Source: Commensalibacter papalotli
Lineage (GTDB): Bacteria > Pseudomonadota > Alphaproteobacteria > Acetobacterales > Acetobacteraceae
Length of the DNA: 64,000 bases
Assembly (NCBI RefSeq): GCF_947179115.1
Contig: NZ_CAMXCI010000001.1
Span: 310,001-374,000, forward strand
Direction of reading: 5' to 3'
Below, in pieces: positions 61,103 through 64,000 of the stretch. The notes below the pieces were generated by a model that saw nothing but the letters and a program-made list of their open reading frames with translations, ran no database searches and was not told the DNA's origin. A program made the translations under genes and the position numbers. Every line of letters starts with the position of its first letter. The first letter of the stretch is position 1.

Positions 61103-63306
61103 GTAAACCACAACTTATTGTAAATGAAGAGCTTGGTAAAGAATTTGGTCTTTCAAAAGACGAATATGCCAAAGTTTTAACGATCATGGGCAAAACCCCG
61201 AGCCTAACAGAGCTTGGTATCTTTTCCGTGATGTGGTCTGAGCATTGTTCTTATAAATCTTCACGTGCTTGGCTCAGTAAACTGCCAACCAAAGCACCAT
61301 GGGTTATTCATGGACCAGGTGAAAATGCTGGTGTTGTCGATATTGGTCAAGGGTTGGCCGCTATTTTCAAAATGGAAAGCCACAATCATCCATCCTTTAT
61401 CGAACCTTATCAAGGTGCTGCTACAGGTGTTGGTGGTATTTTACGTGACGTCTTTACCATGGGCGCACGTCCGGTTGCCAATTTAAATGCTTTACGTTTT
61501 GGCAGCCCAGAGCATCCTGCTACCCGTCATATTGTTGATGGCGTTGTACGTGGCATTGGTGGTTATGGAAACTGTGTTGGCGTTCCAACAGTTGGTGGTG
61601 AAGTAAACTTCCATGCCAGCTATAATGGGAATCCTTTGGTCAATGCCATGAACGTCGGTGTTGCCAGACAAGACCGTATTTTTCTTTCTGCTGCTGCTGG
61701 TATTGGGAACCCTGTCATTTATGTGGGGTCTAAAACAGGTCGTGATGGCATTCATGGCGCAACTATGGCCTCTGCTGAGTTTGACGAGGACGCAGCATCA
61801 AAACGTCCAACCGTTCAAGTTGGTGACCCTTTCGTTGAAAAATTACTAATTGAAGCTTGTTTGGAACTCATGGCAACGGATGCGATTGTTGCTATTCAAG
61901 ATATGGGTGCGGCTGGGCTGACCTCTTCTGCTGTAGAGATGGCAGGAAAGGGGGATGTAGGAATTGAATTAAACCTTGATCATGTTCCTCAACGTGAAGA
62001 ACAAATGACAGCCTATGAAATGATGTTGTCAGAAAGCCAAGAACGTATGTTAATGGTTTTACGTCCTGATCGTACAGATCTAGCAAAAGAAATCTTTGAA
62101 AAATGGGAGCTTGATTTTGCTATTATTGGTCATTTGACCGATACAGGTCATATTGTTATCAAGCATCATGATAAAATTGAAGCCGATATTCCATTAAAAC
62201 CTTTGGCTGATGAGGCACCTCTATATCATCGTCCAACTGCACCTTCTCCAAAACCAGAACCACTGGGTGCATTAGATGTGAATGTCAGTATCGAACAGTC
62301 CTTAATTAAATTGCTCGGATGTGCAGATCTTGCTTCTCGTTCTTGGATTTGGGATCAATATGATAGTACTATTGGTGGACAAACCGTATATCGCCCTGGT
62401 CAAGCTGATGCTGCAATTATTCGTGTTGATGGAACTCAAATTGGTCTTGCGTTAACCACAGATTGCACACCGCGTTATTGTGCAGCTGATGCATATCAAG
62501 GTGGAGCCCAAGCGGTTGTAGAAGCTTGGCGTAATATCACCGCAACAGGTGCGAAACCCTTGGCAGTTACCGACAATCTGAACTTTGGCAATCCTGAAAA
62601 ACCAGAAGTCATGGGACAAATTGTTGCCGCTATTGAAGGTATGAGAGATGCATGTAATGCTCTGGATTTCCCAGTCGTGAGCGGTAACGTTTCATTATAT
62701 AATGAAACTCGGGATGCAAATGGCGAGAACGTTTCTGTATTACCAACACCTGCCATTGGTGCCTTGGGTGTGATTAATGACGTTTCTAAGACGGTCGGAA
62801 ATGCCCTTAAAGCAGACTATGACCTTGTTGTCATTGGTGCAACCAAGGGCGAATTAGGACAAACATTGTGGTTAAGAGAAATCTTGGGTAAAGAAACTGG
62901 TAATCCACCCCAAGTAGATTTGCAAGCAGAACGCCGTAATGGTGATTTTGTCAGAGAGCAAATTGCTAATGGATTAATCAATGCCTGTCATGATTTGTCT
63001 GATGGTGGTTTGTTAGTTGCAATTGCTGAAATGGCAATGGCAGGTAATACCGGTTGTACTTTAGATGTGCCTGATGTGGGAATGCGTCCAGAAGCTTATT
63101 GGTTTGGTGAAGACCAAGCACGGTATTTAATCATGACCTCCAAAAAAGATACGCTTTTACAAGCCGCCAAAGAGCATAATATTCCAGCAAGACTAGTTGG
63201 TTGCACGGGTGGTGACAGTATAGTTATGCCTTCTGGTGCAGTGATAACAATTGCTCGAATGAGAACTGCTTCTAAAAGCTTTTTTGAAAAATTAATGAAA
63301 GTCTAA
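61099..63306 (+). CDS. purL: FGAM synthase subunit PurL (small form)
   Basis: ATP-dependent amidation of FGAR to FGAM, 735 residues, the length of the small PurL that needs PurS and PurQ. Marks: MWSEHCSYKSSRAWL, ENAGVVDIG, FKMESHNHPSFIEPYQGAATGVGG, and late DNLNFGNPEKPEVM, CHDLSDGGLLVAIAEMA. It overlaps purQ by four bases. The order purQ-purL-bolA-grxD is common in alphaproteobacteria. Confidence 0.97.
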   Translation: MSKPQLIVNEELGKEFGLSKDEYAKVLTIMGKTPSLTELGIFSVMWSEHCSYKSSRAWLSKLPTKAPWVIHGPGENAGVVDIGQGLAAIFKMESHNHPSFIEPYQGAATGVGGILRDVFTMGARPVANLNALRFGSPEHPATRHIVDGVVRGIGGYGNCVGVPTVGGEVNFHASYNGNPLVNAMNVGVARQDRIFLSAAAGIGNPVIYVGSKTGRDGIHGATMASAEFDEDAASKRPTVQVGDPFVEKLLIEACLELMATDAIVAIQDMGAAGLTSSAVEMAGKGDVGIELNLDHVPQREEQMTAYEMMLSESQERMLMVLRPDRTDLAKEIFEKWELDFAIIGHLTDTGHIVIKHHDKIEADIPLKPLADEAPLYHRPTAPSPKPEPLGALDVNVSIEQSLIKLLGCADLASRSWIWDQYDSTIGGQTVYRPGQADAAIIRVDGTQIGLALTTDCTPRYCAADAYQGGAQAVVEAWRNITATGAKPLAVTDNLNFGNPEKPEVMGQIVAAIEGMRDACNALDFPVVSGNVSLYNETRDANGENVSVLPTPAIGALGVINDVSKTVGNALKADYDLVVIGATKGELGQTLWLREILGKETGNPPQVDLQAERRNGDFVREQIANGLINACHDLSDGGLLVAIAEMAMAGNTGCTLDVPDVGMRPEAYWFGEDQARYLIMTSKKDTLLQAAKEHNIPARLVGCTGGDSIVMPSGAVITIARMRTASKSFFEKLMKV

Positions 63307-63310
63307 TTTT

Positions 63311-63541
63311 ATGGATGTATCTGAAATCGAAAATCGCCTACGAACCGCTTTTCCTGATGCAGAGATTGATGTCGGTGCATTAAAAAAAGATGGAAGGCAT
63401 TTTTATTGTAAAATTTCAGCAAAAGAATTCACTGGTTTAAATAAAATCAAACAGCATCAGTTAGTATACAAAGCATTAGGGGATTATCTTCAACAAGATC
63501 TTCATGCTTTAGCTTTACAAACTGATGCTCTCTTAACTTAA
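63311..63541 (+). CDS. BolA-family protein
   Basis: Small BolA-like protein of 76 residues that pairs with monothiol glutaredoxins in iron-sulfur cluster handling. The class I-type helix-turn motif is FTGLNKIKQHQLVYKALGDYL, with the conserved His in KQHQLVY. It begins four bases after purL and lies 19 bases before the glutaredoxin gene, its usual partner. Confidence 0.92.
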   Translation: MDVSEIENRLRTAFPDAEIDVGALKKDGRHFYCKISAKEFTGLNKIKQHQLVYKALGDYLQQDLHALALQTDALLT

Positions 63542-63560
63542 ATTAAATATTGGAAAAAAA

Positions 63561-63890
63561 ATGAGTAATCCTGTTTTTGATCAGATTAAAAATATAATCG
63601 ATTCTAATGATGTAGTTTTGTTTATGAAAGGAACAGCAGATTTCCCAAGCTGTGGATTTTCTGCAAAAGTTTCACATATTCTTGCTGATTTAGGTGTTTC
63701 TTTTAAAGATGTAAATATTTTAGAAGACGATTCTTTACGCCAAGGATTAAAAGAATTCTCTAATTGGCCAACGTTTCCTCAACTTTACGTCAAGGGAGAA
63801 TTGGTTGGTGGGTGTGATATCATCAGAGAAATGCATGAATCTGGTGAATTAGCTCAACTTTTTAAAGATAATGCCATTTCTTGTCATTAA
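63561..63890 (+). CDS. grxD: Monothiol glutaredoxin
   Basis: Grx4-type CGFS glutaredoxin of 109 residues that carries [2Fe-2S] clusters bound with glutathione. Marks: VLFMKGTADFPSCGFSAKV (CGFS motif near residue 31), NWPTFPQLYVKGELVGGCDI (the TVPxxF-like cis-Pro loop) and MHESGEL. Its adjacency to bolA supports a BolA-Grx cluster carrier role. No gene or clear terminator is visible in the last 110 bases of the window. Confidence 0.95.
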   Translation: MSNPVFDQIKNIIDSNDVVLFMKGTADFPSCGFSAKVSHILADLGVSFKDVNILEDDSLRQGLKEFSNWPTFPQLYVKGELVGGCDIIREMHESGELAQLFKDNAISCH

Positions 63891-64000
63891 TATTTGTCAC
63901 ATAAAAACAACATAAGAAGGAAAATTATTAAAAAATGATTATTCTTCTTATTCATGTATATCCAAGACAAACTTTTTAAGTTAGCTTTTAGCGTAACATT

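Noticed and set aside
1..64000. Mobile element, prophage, CRISPR or restriction system
   Set aside because: No transposase, integrase, phage structural gene, cas gene or regular repeat array was found on either strand.

Overview
The window is a compact stretch of chromosome from an AT-rich alphaproteobacterium. Several things point to the Acetobacteraceae, most likely a Commensalibacter-like insect-gut acetic acid bacterium: the low GC content, alphaproteobacterial gene orders (aroE-coaE-dnaQ, lipA-coq10, ppx-rlmE-guaB, purS/purQ/purL-bolA-grxD, tpiA-secG-pyrG-kdsA) and the kinds of lipoproteins seen. The genus is inferred from sequence character, not from a search. No prophage, insertion sequence, CRISPR array or rRNA gene is visible, and almost every gene is core metabolism or information processing.

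Layout. 1-3.0 kb: a truncated secreted carboxylesterase, two coupled lipoproteins and a small DoxX-like membrane protein. 3.1-9.7 kb (minus strand): an NAD-type isocitrate dehydrogenase-like enzyme, then pcrA/uvrD-prmA-GNAT-pepP. 9.7-13.4 kb: a RadC with a degraded active site, an N-formylglutamate amidohydrolase-like gene, aroE, coaE and dnaQ. 13.5-20.1 kb: LpxR-like lipid A deacylase, a MATE exporter, cysS with a TrmJ-like methyltransferase, an HdeD-like protein and an unrecognised 255-residue protein. 20.4-28.5 kb: rpsD behind a long structured leader, prfC, a Nudix protein, tRNA-Gln(CUG), ppx/gppA, rlmE, guaB and rsmB. 28.5-35.2 kb: a Na+/H+ antiporter, an orphan OmpR-type regulator, xthA, uvrC, pgsA and a lipoprotein. 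35.2-39.8 kb: a biotin locus, bioA divergent from bioF-bioH-bioCD. 40-46.3 kb: rpmG, ftsB, eno, a DUF3429 protein, kdsA, pyrG, secG and tpiA. 46.5-54 kb: a PpiD/SurA-like chaperone, trpE-trpGD-trpC, lipA and a Coq10-like gene. 54-64 kb: a small secreted protein, pncC, a lytic transglycosylase, purB, then purC-purS-Rap1a-like-purQ-purL-bolA-grxD.

How the genes work together. The biotin cluster covers pimeloyl-ACP entry (BioC), ester cleavage (BioH-like) and the BioF, BioA and BioD steps; bioB is not here. The trp genes cover chorismate to indole-3-glycerol phosphate apart from trpF. The pur genes make the three-part FGAM synthase (PurS, PurQ, small PurL), with PurC and PurB nearby.

The least ordinary items are a BioC-BioD fusion, a TrpG-TrpD fusion, a periplasmic Rap1a/Tai-like gene coupled between purS and purQ, a RadC without its metal-binding HxH, a roughly 160-nt hairpin-rich leader before rpsD, two consensus DnaA boxes in the 340-bp gap before uvrC, and the orphan 255-residue protein. 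I found no convincing new multi-gene defence or mobile system.
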